From the NCBI RefSeq assembly GCF_035582795.1, contig NC_134365.1, positions 219,993,887 through 220,057,886 of the forward strand: a DNA stretch of 64,000 nucleotides. The letters are read 5' to 3'. The position numbers and the translations under genes were made by a program. Origin of the DNA: Mycteria americana (taxonomy: Eukaryota; Chordata; Aves; Ciconiiformes; Ciconiidae). The notes beneath the pieces were generated by a model. That model made no database searches and was not told the origin of the DNA. It saw only the letters and a list, made by a program, of their open reading frames with translations. Shown piece after piece: positions 37,534 through 50,083 of this stretch; the stretch's first letter is position 1, and the number at the start of each line of letters is the position of its first letter.

Positions 37534-40166
37534 GTTGTGTGTGTGTATACCTTTTGGGGGAAATTATAAAATTTTAGATTATTTGCACTCTTACTGTGTT
37601 GCTTGCCTTTGTTTTATTAAATCTAGCCAGTTGTTCTAGCTCTGAACAGCTATGCGGGTCTACTGAAAACCCCTTAAGCTGCAACATTAGCGAAGCTCAT
37701 TGTGGTATCAATTAGCTCTTTAGATAGCATATCTCAAAACTAAACATTTTAAATTAATTTTCGTTTTTCATATTTAAAAGACTGTCAGTATACTACATCT
37801 ATCACAGTTCGGAAGTAAATACAACCAAAGCGTTCTCTTTTTTTTTTTTTTTTTTAAAAAAGCTTCTTGGGGAAGTAAGAGAGGAAAAAAAAGCAACATA
37901 GCAAGCACTGTGATTACAACAAGTCTTCAAGTCCTCAAACTTGCTTTCAGAAGGAGCAAATAGAGGACTGCCGCAGTAGTGACAGCCCTCATCCAAACAA
38001 GAGGAAGTGCTCAAATACACAGCTCTCTTTATGGAAATGCTGACTTGTTTCTTGATATGCCAACGCCTGCCTCCTTCTCCCAAGTGGATTTCAATGCTGT
38101 TCAGAGGTCCACCCTGAAAAGGAGATGTTTACTTTGCAATTCTTCTAAGAGTACTAAACCAACAAGAAAAACAAGTTACATCAACATCCTTGAAGACCCA
38201 TGTCCTTCATTAATCCATTGTGCACACACTCTAAATTTCCTCAAGCTGACCCAGCATACTCAAAAAAGCCTTCAATAAAGCCATCTTAAACGACTCCCAT
38301 CACAACTTTGATTTAGCAATAACAAATAAGGCATACAAACAGCAATCAAAGCAGTAACAGGAGATAACGATGCCATTTTATGCTGTCCCTTCAAAGGCTG
38401 CTTACAATTACGCGGTTATTTTTAAAACATGCTTAGTCTGAACGAGCCTGATTCCCCCCCCCATTTACAAGGTAGAGGCTGCTATCAATAAGATACTCTC
38501 CTCTTCTCTTACTTTGCTCTGTAACAGTGATAACTAACAAAAGTGCTGCAAAGACATTGGTCCAAGACAGTCAATGCTACAGTTAGGAAATTTTGATCTC
38601 TACATTATGGTTAAGTGTCTACACACATGAGGTTAGCATGGAGCTCTAACTGATTCCGTTCTTACAAACTGCATCAAATTCATATGGTAACTTTTTCTCA
38701 CTCACTGGTTCTTCCTACCCCACGAACAGCCTGTCTCCTTTCCTCTCCTCTCAGGCTGGAGAATTTTAATTCATTTCCATCTGAAAGGCAGGGGAAATTC
38801 ATGCATGAAATCTAAGTACAGGATTGCTTCAGCAGTGAGCAGGGAAACTACATTCTCATCTGATAACCAATCAAATTCCGTTCTACCTTCTTTGATTTGC
38901 CTTAGAATTATATTAAGCCGCTTCTTCGTCTCACATCCACTAAAATACAAAGTCTGATCATTATTCAAACACAGCAGCAGCCTGGACACTAACGCTCAGC
39001 AACTTGTAATATTCTGCCAAACATTTATGAAGTAGTTTTCTTCTAATTTTTAAAACTGAAATGTGATAATAGGCAATATTTAATACTGGATTTTGGTTTC
39101 ACAGCAATAGTGTTTATTGGAGATAGACCACAAGAAAATAAGGAAATAGGAGTATGTGTTTGAGTACATGCAGAACACACTGTAGAACTAAACATTCAGA
39201 TGAGCCAAAAGCCGTGTTTCCTCCAGGACTCTCTCCTCGTATTCGTGAAGCCCTTCCTGAGAGCAAACACAATACCCCTCCAGAGAGGTCTCAAACATTA
39301 GCCTTCACGGTTCGAGTCTGGTGTCCCAGTAAGGATATGGGAAACCATCATCGAAGACAGGCTGGGGGAAACAGCCACTTACATAAGTAAACTATTCCTG
39401 TAAAATTTGGTGGTTAGTGGGCTCGTTATAAAAGTAACATATATGGGCCCCCTTGCCCATAAAGGTGCCTCTCATATACCATGACCATTTTACAGAAAGA
39501 ACATTAAAAAAAGCAATTTAGAAGATAGAGCAATTGCTGGCCTCAGAAAAGCTTCCCCCCTTCCCCAGTGAAGCACTCAAATAACTAAAACCATGTTTAC
39601 TGTTCGGCTGTAGTCTTGCTGCATTATAGCTTGATGAGATGAAACTATACAGCATAACCTTTCCAGGTTCAGGTCAGAGCTTCTTAAAATGGCTCGGTAT
39701 CACAAAGCGATGTTTATTGGATTATAAGACATGGGCACACTTACTCCCTATGACCTCATTCATCCTGAGCTTTTGTATTAAAAATCATTACAGCAGGCAC
39801 AGAACAAAAGGTCAGATGTGCAAAAGCCAGAAGGAGAAAGACAAGTAATGTTTTGTACCTGCATCTTAAACATGACGCTTTCTCCATGCATTTAGCTCCC
39901 CAAGCATGATTGTGCACTGCACGAGAACATCTGAAGCTTGCTTTTTACCTACAAACACCAAAAGGGCAATAGTCTCAGGAGTGCACAGGTAGGTACAGTG
40001 AACTAACCCACCTTCTCCTGGCTGGAAATCAGAGTGAATATAGCACAGAGCCCAAACTCAGCAGCCAGGCTGAAAGGCTGCATGGCTGCACCAGGGCTAT
40101 CCCATCAGCTCGGGTGGCAGATGAACATCCACACCCAAGCCTGTGAACTTCTCTCTACTAGTGGTG

Positions 40167-40393
40167 AGGTTTCAGACTAGATCTAAGGAAGGAATGTTTT
40201 ATGCTGAGGGTAGTGAGACACTGGCCCAGGTTGCCCAGAGAGGTGGTAGATGCCCCATCCCTGGAAACATTCAAGGTCAGGGTGGACGGGGCTCAGAGCA
40301 ACCTGATCTGGTTGAAGATGTCCCTGCCCATGGCAGGGGGGGTTCACTAGATGACCTTTAAAGGTCCCTTCCAACCCAAACCATTCTATGATC
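40167..40393 (+). mobile_element. CR1 LINE 3' fragment, antisense to UVRAG
   Basis: The plus strand translates, with breaks, to the CR1 ORF2 end: FRLDLRKE, then RHWPRLPREVVD, then PSLETFKVRVDG. It finishes with the 3' terminal region CCTTCCAACCCAAACCATTC and a TATGATC tail at 40393. It differs from the 28-kb element, so it comes from another CR1 subfamily. It is 5' truncated to about 230 bases and lies opposite to the gene. Confidence 0.92.
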
Positions 40394-43300
40394 GCTCAAT
40401 GACAGTTCAGAGCAATATAATAAAGTTTCCAAATAAGTTTTGGGAAATTTGCATATAGTCCTACTCACTCCTCCTACATTTATTCATTACCTTCATATTT
40501 TGATAAATCCCCTCCAAAACCAGGCAGTTTTCCCATTTGGCATCAGGTTGGCTTTACCTTGTACCTTAAGATGTTGCAGGAAAGGAACTTGCAGAATTGT
40601 TTCAGTGTGCACGAACAATGCACTCTATGTACTGCAAACACAAAGTCTTTCAGCTATTTGTTCTTTTATGCTATATTGGGAAAGCTCTTGCTTTAAAATG
40701 GGTAAAATTGAGCTTTGGGTAGTTTTTCTAAAGCATTCATCCAGGTTTGTGAAACCTGCTCCTTCAAGTGAAAAGGCTCTTGCTTCGAGAAAGCATTACT
40801 CAGAGCAAGTGATTCAGCCTATGCCACAGAGCAGGAAGAATTTAGGGATTCTCAGGTCCTAGCCCCATGTTTCACCTAAACTGAAGTGCTTCCCAGGTAT
40901 CCATTATGCTACTTTTCATGGGCAAAGGAGATTGACTTCTAAAAAAGACTAGACTTTGAATTGAATGTGAAGACCTCTCATTCAAGGAGTACAGAATCAA
41001 TAGTTCAACCTGTGTAAGACTTGTTTCCTATCAGGATAACACCGTCATTCAGAGAACATCAAATAGCACTAAGACAGCCCGATACTAGAAATCATTTCTC
41101 ATATGACGAAGCATATTTCAAACTTAAAAGCTGAGGTCAGGGAGCATTAAATGAAGGTCTGTTCAGCAATGGCCTTCCTGAAAACAACTAGCAACCTATA
41201 TGTGTTATATTGAACCAGAGCTTGGGGTTTTTTTTTCTATTTATACAGTATCAGCTTGTGAAAGAGTCACATGAATTATGCACAAGGCCAGCAAAGAAAG
41301 ACACAATATCCCCCTTAGTATTTCAAGTCTCTTGAAAAACAAAATACTTTCAAGCTCTGGATTTCCAAGCATTCTGGACTGATCAAAAAGTAAATAAGCC
41401 AATACATATCAGACACTTTTATTCCTTTTATTAAAGAACAACTTGCTCTAAACTTCACCCACAGTATATAATAAGCCTGAAAGGCATTTATGGATGATTA
41501 AGCAGCTGTCATACCCTAAACTTTCAAAACAGGATTTGTGCCCTGATGTGCCAAATCCTATGCATAGAAGTATGAGAGAAACCCTGCCTCACAGAGCACG
41601 AAACATACATATTAAACTATACAACAGAAGAACAAAGGATGTGGGTGGATGGAGAAGTGCAAATAACAGAAGCTCAGCAAAAAAAAAAAAAAAAAAACCC
41701 AAGTCACAGCTTGTCGCTTGCTAATGACAGATAAGAGTAATTTTTATGCAGTAAAGCAAGCAAGGTTTCAGGAAACGATATGCATTTTAGCATGATTTTT
41801 TTTTCCCATTAAGAGATGGCAACACGGCAGAAAGTGAGAAGGCTCCTGAAGGAAGAGACAGGCTCACAAATGAAGTCCATAAGTTCCACAGGTGTTAACA
41901 CTTCACATCTGAAAGTCAAGCTTTGTCTCCCGAGCACACACCCTACTCGTTAGGAAAAATTATACACTACATCTTTTTCCTACACTAACACATTGTGCCA
42001 TGCTTGATAACAGACTTCCCACTTTCCTATCCCTTTGAATTTCAAAATGCAGTGCTTATATATACTACGAAGCAGTTTAACTTGGCAAATCACATGTGTT
42101 TATGTCAGCTTAACAATATCAGGAATCCATTTTCCTTTTGATTACTAAATTTTGATTCTCTTTTAAACACATACTCATTTTTTAAAAAAAAACTTAGTGG
42201 GCTGAAGAGTTAACGTACAGAGACGATGACAGCTACATAGTACACAAGTGATCTAACACACAGAGCATGCTTGCAGGGGGTGGTCCCCAAAATTATTTTG
42301 GAGAAGTGACTCTAGGCACAGCTGGTGATGCCACCTCTCCCATTCCACCCAACCACGCTGTTCACCCCACCTCATCTGCTCCAAACTCTCTGCAACCAGA
42401 GCAAGAAGCACAGCCTCCAGCACTGCCTGGGCTCAAGCTGCAGGTGCGGTGATCAGGACAGGTTGGAGAGCCAAGATCTGCTCCTCCACAGAGCGAGTTA
42501 ACATTGGCCTTTGCTGATCAGTACAGATTGCCTACAGGCAAGGATAGGCAGGCTTTCATCTGAATGAAAGGGTGACTGTTGTTACAGCTAATCCAGTCTC
42601 ATTTCAACCTATTTTATCTTGGCATGGGCAATAGGAAAGGAAAAAAAAAGAAAGCCTTCCAATAAGTGTGCAAAAAACATATGTAAATTCCCCAATTCTA
42701 AATGATCTGGCTAGGTATCAGCCCATTGCTACCCTAGGAGACATTCAGGAATGAAACTTCTCCTAAAAGCTTTTGGCTCTACGCAGCTGGAGAAGGTACT
42801 TTGTGGTTTTTCAGGTGCAGTCCCTTCCTCTTAACATTAAAATGAATGCTTGGCACTTTACAAGATGAGGACTTGACTCTGGCTTCAACCTGTGCTCTTT
42901 CAAGAACACTTTTCCCTATGCAGTTAAATTGGCCACAAATTCAGACAGTGCATTCTTTCTGAACTGTACGTTTTATGATCTTAGTTTAGGGGCCTCATAA
43001 AAGATGTAGTGTGCAAGTCACAGTATCCTACGCTCAAAGGGTCATAACCACTGCATCTACACCGATACCCACAGAACTCTTAAAGACACTTCTGCTCGGT
43101 AGTGTTTATTGCCAAAACAAATTTCTAGTCCTAACATTTCTGCCGTTCAACTTCCCATGGAAAAGTTTAATAGTTTCTATTATAAAGTTGATTTTCTCAC
43201 ATGTTAGATAGTCTAATAGAGCCAGAAACTGGACATCTTGCCTCATTTCACGTTTAAGAGCTGAATTTCTGTTCGGGTTTTTTACATATGGCACTAGTAC

Positions 43301-43415
43301 ATAACCATTCAACTTCTATTCCATGCAGCTATTAAAAAGATATCAGTTTGACTGCAACTAAAATACGTCAAGAAGTATTGTGCTTTTCTTCTATGCTTCT
43401 GTGAATGTTACTTAC

Positions 43416-43454
43416 CTCGTGCATTAGACAAGCAATTGAAACAAAAAGCTCCAT
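43416..43454 (-). other. Possible cryptic or alternative exon with in-phase ATG
   Basis: On the minus strand an ATG is followed by 13 codons (MELFVSIACLMHE), ending exactly at a strong donor, GAG|GTAAGTAAC. The frame ends in phase 0, which is what the 31960-32051 exon needs. It could therefore be the end of an alternative first exon that would start a short C-terminal UVRAG form. No convincing acceptor or promoter was seen upstream, and 13 open codons is weak evidence. Chance is the simpler explanation. Confidence 0.15.
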
Positions 43455-46400
43455 TCCCGCCAGAGCAGCATTGGCTGATCAACATCTCTAGCAGGTTACA
43501 TAAAGCACGTAAATGTTGCCTGCCACCATGTGGACACAGCAACTCTGGACACACGAAAGGAGAGCTAGACACAAGTTACTTGCTTGGATCTGTATGGCAT
43601 TGATGTGAAAACAAACATCCTTGGGGGAACTGATGAAAGACCGAGTGATTTTTTCATGTCAAATAGCAGAGTTCATCTGTTGATAATGACTGTCAGATGA
43701 AAGCAGAACTATTCTTTGGCCAGGGCAAATCATGCCAGTGTGAATTGGAATATCAGACTAACATCACTCAACAGTTGTCTGACAAAACAAATCAAGGCTC
43801 GATCAGAAGTGAAGCCTTGCCTGGTGAGGCGATCGTGAGCACGCATTCAACACGAACAGAAAAAAAACTTAACTCACACAGTGTAACAAATCAAAAAGAT
43901 TTCACAAAACCTGGAAGTGATGCCTGGGAAGGTATGCTCTGACTGCCACCAACTGCAGAGCCTCCCTGACAAACGCTAGTGATGAACTGGGGTAAGACTA
44001 GACACATTCACTCCTTAGCTTGGCCCGAGGGAATCGGAGAGTTGTAGAATGGCCCAAATTCATTTGATACCCAGTTTTGTGAGCCTCCTTTCAAGAGCCA
44101 GTAGTTTAGGCAAGGACAGAACACCACCATTTCTGAGGCCACGTCCACGAGAGCCAGATGGAGGTAGTGACCAAGGTCACAGCAGCAACAAGACTCAACA
44201 GGGCCTTGCAGTGATCATAGTTCTAGCATGTGGTTCTATAGGGAAGCTGGGCTGAGACTCAGAATAAGAAATCCAGAAGGTCAAGAGACAAATTAACTTC
44301 CACCCTCTTTGGTGGCTGACCGAAATACCAAATCATCATTTGATACTCAGAGTTGCAAATAAGTTGATTGTCCCATGCAAGAAAATAGCTCCAGTAAATC
44401 CCCTTCTGACCACAACCAGAAGAAACTAGCTCTACAGCTATAAAGCAATTATTTTCTCTCCAAGCAATCTTGCAATTGGATGAAAAATGGTGACTGTCAA
44501 GTATCATGCAAGAGACAACCTCCTGAATACCTAAAGGAATTGGAAGTTTCATGAACAAGATGGTCATGTTCTCTTCAATGGCTACACATCATATACATAT
44601 GGGTTAGAAATAACGAAATACAGGAAAGAAACCATGTAATATCATCTTGTCTACAACTTTGGGCCAGGTATTCTCCAGCAGTGACACTGTGCATGCTTTA
44701 GTGAGTGAGTGAGACTCGCCTCAAGAAGGATGGTCACTAAAATAAGATCATCTCTTCATGTGTAATGAAGAACCTACACTGAAGTCAAGCCCAAGCAATC
44801 AAGGCTCTGGGAATGAAGGAAGGAGACAGCAAAACCAGCAGCAATAAAGCTTGCTTCTTTCTACAGGCCTGAGATTTGAAACTCAGAGCCACTGCACTCT
44901 CACCCCCCCACACTCTAAGGTTAAAAAAAAAATAATTTAAAGAGCTGAGAGGAAAAAACCTGGAGGGCCAAGACACCACTGCTCAAGGACTTGTGAGAGC
45001 TCAGCTTAGCAAGGTCCATGTCTACGCCGTAGCCAAGCTGTGTGCCACATGCATTATGTTCAGAGCGATGAGAACTCTCCAAGAGATGATAGCGTGCCTG
45101 TGCCGTGTGTTTGCTTATCACCCACAAAACCCCTCGTAAAGCTTCAGTGAGTTCCTAATATTCATCCACTATAACAGGAGGTTTTCACAGTGTAATCTCA
45201 ACGCCTCTACTGTGAAAACCAATGCAAGAGTTCATTTTGCTTTCCTACTAAAGCCTAATCTTCCTCAGATACTCCACACACATCCATAACTTAGCAGCTG
45301 CAGAGTTTGTGGGGCCAGCTACCTACTGAATATCTCCCAGTGCCTAATGCTTTTGAGAGCTGAGCAATTCACTCCCATTTTTAGCAACTGTATTGTGCTT
45401 CACCTTTGACAATGCTGTGGAATGACTGATATTTTTTTTTGTTGATATTATTAGACATAAGTCACTAATTTCCCTTTGAAAAAAATAACACATTTGTATG
45501 TTCATTAGAGTCAAAGAGCTGAAATCTTAACTGGAAATTTATGGTCTTACCTAATATTATCCAACATAAAAAGCTACTCTGAACTTTGTGAGGGATTCGA
45601 TTTTACAAATAGAAAATATGGGGATTGAAACAATTTGTGCTCACATACAGATGGAAGTTATTATGAACTCTCGGAATTAACACACATTGTTTTGACTTCG
45701 GAATGTAACAGCAAAGCAAGTTTCTCCAAATAAATGCTCTACCAAGCTAGCACTGAGCTGCTTCTAATTCCAGCTGAATTCTCCCGAGTGCAAGATGTGG
45801 TTTTCATTGTTATTATCCTGCTGTTTTACAAAACAGTACCACTTTATCTCTAGAAGAGTTTTTAATTTCAGTAATTTTACTTAATATCAACCCAGTCTCA
45901 CTTCTTCCCCACTCACGTTTCTCCTTGCCGCCAGAACTCCAAGTAATTGTGAAAGGAAAAAAAAAAAAAAAAAAAAAAATCTGTGAAACCGGGGAAGCTT
46001 ATACAAATCCTTACAAGTATTTCTTTAAGTTGATACAAGTTTTTCTGGGCTCTTTGTTTCTCACCCACAGTGATCAAGACTTGCATGAATGATTCAAGTA
46101 AGGTGATGGAGACCCAAGCTCTTCTCTTAACGCTCCAGTAGAGTCAGCACTGTTCCTGCTAGACACCTCCAATCTTCACGCAGCAGCCAGAGGGAATTAA
46201 GTAACTGATCCGCATTTATTCACGACAGAATAATTTGCAGGACTGGTTCCTTGAATTAAGACCAACACCTTTAGGCCTTAAAAGTATTCCTTCACAGGTT
46301 GTGATGGTCTAGAGATAGGAGGCAGCTACTTACTCTCCATCCAAACTTCATTATTTTCACACATTTACATGAACTAAGCACATCTGGAAGCTTGTCTCAA

Positions 46401-47399
46401 AGAAGCCTTAAGATCTTCCAAACGCTACTTAAATTCAACAGTTCCAGCCTCCAATCCGACACACAAAAGATTCAAACAATCTCAGGTTTCTAGATCAAGT
46501 CAGTCCCTGGGTACAGACGTTTCACGATGTATTTCTACATGTTATCTACCTGTTCTGCTTTCATACTGGAATTTCCCCTTGGCAGAACTATAAAAAGCTG
46601 CAATATTTGACCAAGGATATCAAAACAAAGGTGACTACAATAGTTTATATGGACTTCAGTAACACTTTCCTGATTAAATAAGTAGTAGAAGCCCCCCAAA
46701 AATACCGATTTACTTTTATTAGGTTTTTGTATGCTGTTGAATATAATCTCAAGCATTAACATGTGAACCACTGGTGTTGCACAAACCACTTCAAAGTTTG
46801 GCCACTGACTACTCTAGCTTGTACCGGCACCAGTGACCTCATGTAAATTTGGAAACTTTTATACAAATACATCTTAAAGTCTTCATTTAGTTTTATGAGT
46901 TTAAACACATGCCAGTGATTTCAGAAACCAACTGCAAGGACTTGGAAGGCAACATGGGTGAGTGACCATGTGTTCAACTGTTCACAGTCATTTAGAAATA
47001 AGGCAAGAACAAAATCAGCACGAGATATTTCAGTAGGTCTAACAGTGGTAACATCTCAGACACAAGTCAAAGAGAAAAACAGGAAAACAAGTGAAGTGGT
47101 GACAGTTACTATAAAGAAAGATACTACAGGCACAAGTGCCAACTAACCTTGACTACAGGAAATAACAGAAAGGCTACCAGCTTGGACTCAATGAAGAGTT
47201 CATAATTTCAATCAAGAAAGCAGCACTGAGAACTTGCATCACATAACTGAATAGCGAACTCCAGAATAGGAACAAAAACATGAAAGGCTGAAAAGCAAAG
47301 CAAGCAGCATCACAACTCACAAGTTACAGAATGAACTACTGTATTTACATAAGTAGAGATTAAGGAAAGCATTGATTTGATAATAATGGAGAGAGAAAG

Positions 47400-48854
47400 C
47401 TATCAAAGCATTTGAAGGAAAGAGTATTTAATCCCTTTTTCTCACTAGTCTTCCCTATGAAAGTGAAGTGTGAAGAGCTGGCTGCCATTATTAATACCAC
47501 CAACAAAGAGCCACAGTCTAAGTTATATTAACAGCTTGGTTAAGTGAATTTCCAAGATTAGCAGGACTTGATTAACTTCATCTTAAGATATTTTAGCCTC
47601 TAAGTAATTTCAGAGCCATTGGAGGTTATCTTCCAAAATACACTAAGCACAGGGAAGATACCAGAAGGCTGGAAAATGGTAAATGCAGTCCAAGCTCAAA
47701 AAACAAACAATACCAAAAGATCCAGAAACTTTACTTCAGCTTGGCGTAGGGAATGAGGGAAAAGTGGTGGGAGAGGGAACTGGAAAGAGAAAAACAAACC
47801 AAGCAACTAGAAACTAAGCATAAAAAAGACCAGATTTTTCAAGACTAAAACTGTCAGACCAATCTAATTTCAAGCCTTACAAACAGGTTAGAAACTGAAT
47901 TGTCATATTTCTGTAGGAATTTAAATAAATCTCTTGGCACTTTATGGTGTAATATGCTCAGAAGCATGCTGGGGGAATGGGATATTGATGAAGTATGAAT
48001 TAATACAGAGCCAGTACTCTTTGGGTTTAGTTAAACAATGGTTCACTGCTGAAAATGGAAGTGCTAGTGAAGCGGGGCTCCACCTAGGTCTAGGCTTTAC
48101 CCCAGTTCTATTCAATATTTTAATTAGGTGGCCTGGATAGAGAATAGACTCACACACAGATAGCACACAGCTGAGATTGAGTTCTCAACCTACCTTTCCC
48201 CATCTTCTAGAGTTACATGACCAAATCAGAGACATGATTAAGAAAAAGGGGCATCTAAGGCACATTCAAGGTACAGCACATAAAACATGAATTAAATGAG
48301 TCACCTGCACAAATTCAGAATGGACTATTTTGTTGCTGTGCATAAGAAACTTGGGGTTGCTGGTTGCACTGAATCACAAAATTCACTGTTTCAGGCTGTT
48401 AAGAGTACAAATCTATTGGAACATAATGAACTGAAAAAGAATGAAAAGATCTGTGAAGCATTCGTCCCATCCTACTCAATGTTTTGAAGGCAACACTCAC
48501 ACAGCTTTGGGTACCACACTTCAAGAACGATGTGGATTCAGATGGAGAATAGGAGACAACAAGAATGCTCAGAAATTAAAGAGACATGACCCATGAGATA
48601 ACACTTTAGAAAGGAGAAGTTGTCTTTCAATGCATAAAAGTTTGCAAACAGGAGGAGAATTAAATGAACAGATTATTATAGTAAGGGATTATGCGGTTAA
48701 ACAGAAGCAAGACAGATTTGGATTAGATGTCAGAAAAGACTTTAATGGCCAGGACAGCCAATCACTGCAAGAGACTACTTAGATCACAGGCTTTCCTTCA
48801 GGGAAACTTATACAAATATCTACCAGGGATGGCGTAAAAGCAGCTGATCCTGCC
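47400..48854 (+). mobile_element. Old CR1-like LINE, left part, heavily decayed
   Basis: Fragments in different plus-strand frames follow the order of a CR1-type ORF2. Near 47540 there is a remnant of the '[10 protein letters not shown]' block, near 47660 'PEGWKMVNAV', near 48080 'LGLGFTPVLFNILI' (the 'GPVLFN' block), near 48510 'FGYHTSRTMW'-type sequence matching the 'WAPHFKKD' block, and near 48720 'RFGLDVRKDF'. The element then continues to GCAGCTGATCCTGCC, where an LTR interrupts it. The many frameshifts and stops show it is far older than the 28-kb CR1. The left boundary is approximate. Confidence 0.75.
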
Positions 48855-49084
48855 TGTCCTGGTTTCAGTTGAGATAGAGTTAATTTTCTTCGTAGTGGCT
48901 GGTATGGGGCTATGTTTTGGATTTGTGCTGAAGACAGTGTTGATAATACAGAGATGTTTTAGTTGTTGCTGTACTAGTCAAGGACTTTTCAGCTTCCCAT
49001 GCTCTGCCAGGTGCAGAAGAAGCTGGGAGGGGACACAGCCAGGATAGTTGATCCAAACTGACCAAAGGGCTATTCCATACCACA

Positions 49085-49107
49085 TGACGTCATGCTCAGT
49101 ATATAAA
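49085..49107 (+). promoter_or_regulatory. LTR core promoter: CRE-like site and TATA box
   Basis: A perfect palindromic TGACGTCA lies seven bases upstream of TATATAAA. Together they have the spacing of a retroviral U3 promoter. Transcription would start about 25-30 bases to the right, running antisense to UVRAG. Whether it is active is unknown. Confidence 0.55.
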
Positions 49108-49286
49108 GCTGGGGAAGAAGAAGGAAGGGGGGACATTTGGAGTGATGGCGTTTGTCTTCCCAAGTAACCGTTACGCGTGCTGGAGCCCTGCTTTCCTGGA
49201 GATGGCTGAACACCTGCCTGCCCATGGGAAGTAGTGAATTAATTCCTTGTTTTGCTTTGCTTGCGTGCGCGGCTTTTGCTTTCCCT

Positions 49287-49292
49287 ATTAAA
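49287..49292 (+). terminator. LTR polyadenylation signal (ATTAAA)
   Basis: ATTAAA lies in TTCCCTATTAAACTG, the conserved position for this LTR family, followed by a T-rich stretch. It would end plus-strand transcripts in the LTR R region. Confidence 0.5.
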
Positions 49293-49350
49293 CTGTTTTT
49301 ATCTCAACCCTCAAGTTTTCTTACTTTTGCTCTTCTAGGACTTCGCAACA

Positions 49351-49412
49351 GTCTAAATGGCCTCCCCAGGTCCCTTTCAGATCAGCTTTTTGAACATTTT
49401 CTGAATTCCATA
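49351..49412 (+). mobile_element. Old CR1-like LINE, right part (3' tail)
   Basis: GTCTAAATGGCCTCCCCAGG and then CCCTTTCAG match the usual CR1 ending 'CTAGATGACCTCC..AGGTCCCTTCCA'. This continues the element broken at 48854, and shows that the LTR inserted into the CR1 tail. The end is approximate. Confidence 0.7.
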
Positions 49413-50004
49413 CCAAATTGAGTTAGCAGTAGGTATTAGTATCATCTCAAATACAAGTTTGTAAACTCTTATGCACTTGCCAAAGTAAAGGATGATTTCT
49501 AAAATACATTAAGAGCAATGATGATTATATTTACAAAAAAAAAAAGTGTCCTCTAAAGTCATGCATCGGCAAGACTTGAGGTTTCCCAGCTTGTTGTGTT
49601 TTCTTATGATAAGTATAGGAGTAGATACTGGTTAAAGTAATAATACAGCAAAATTAAAGCAGCAATGAGAATGACATGAATGGATCTTCAAGTATGACAG
49701 AATAAAAAAAAAAAAAACCACAACAGAAAACATTTACAATTTTCAAAACAGTGTGTATAGACTCATAGTATTTATTTGAAAGGAAAAGATTCATTATTAG
49801 CTGGCAAGCTGTTCTCCAAGTACCACAAGAGAAAGTCTCAAGCACAAAGCAGTAAGTGAGGACAATAATTTGAAGAACGCCTTCACTAGCTCACAGATGC
49901 TCACCATAGAGAACAGCATCACAAAACAGCAGATGCACTCATGCCATACTGACACTAAGCAGATCGTAGATACTCATAAAAAAAAAAAATCTCAGTGTAC
50001 CAAC

Positions 50005-50083
50005 CTGTGCTATATTTTTGTTGAGAAGATACACTCCATATTCAAACTGAAGCTTCTCCCCTCCTTTTGGATATAAAGGAAAT
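50005..50083 (-). CDS. UVRAG: UVRAG internal coding exon (79 nt)
   Basis: The minus strand reads acceptor CCCATCAG, then one base (A) that completes a Glu/Lys-type codon from the previous exon, then 26 codons. These encode [20 protein letters not shown] followed by NKNIAQ, ending at donor GTTGGT. The peptide matches human UVRAG just upstream of the LRYQHG segment, with a D-to-E change. The exon starts in phase 2 and ends in phase 0, matching the 92-nt exon. The donor departs from consensus at +3 and +4. The preceding exon, which should end in GA and encode the segment before FPLYP, was not found in the window. Confidence 0.95.

Larger units (their letters stand above)
48855..49350 (+). mobile_element. 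Solo LTR of an avian endogenous retrovirus
   Basis: It starts TGTCCTGGTTTCAG, the characteristic 5' end of an LTR family I recognise from bird genomes, and probably ends near CAACA at 49350. In order it carries a CRE-like TGACGTCA (49085-49092), a TATATAAA box (49100-49107), a short transcribed part and an ATTAAA polyadenylation signal (49287-49292). CR1 sequence flanks both sides and no internal retroviral genes are present, so it is a solo LTR left by LTR-LTR recombination. It lies antisense to UVRAG. The right boundary and target-site duplication are not certain. Confidence 0.85.
32052..50004 (-). other. UVRAG: UVRAG intron between the 79-nt and 92-nt exons
   Basis: An 18.0-kb AT-rich intron. 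Its donor is GTTGGT (non-consensus at positions +3 and +4, but keeping G at +5) and its acceptor is TTGTAG. It contains a CR1 3' end at 40167-40393, a 43-bp-period duplication at 37467-37533, a possible cryptic exon at 43416-43454, and a CR1-like LINE interrupted by a solo LTR at about 47400-49412. Long A runs lie at 33576-33594, 35513-35530, 41680-41697 and 45957-45979. The rest shows nothing I can name. Confidence 0.85.
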
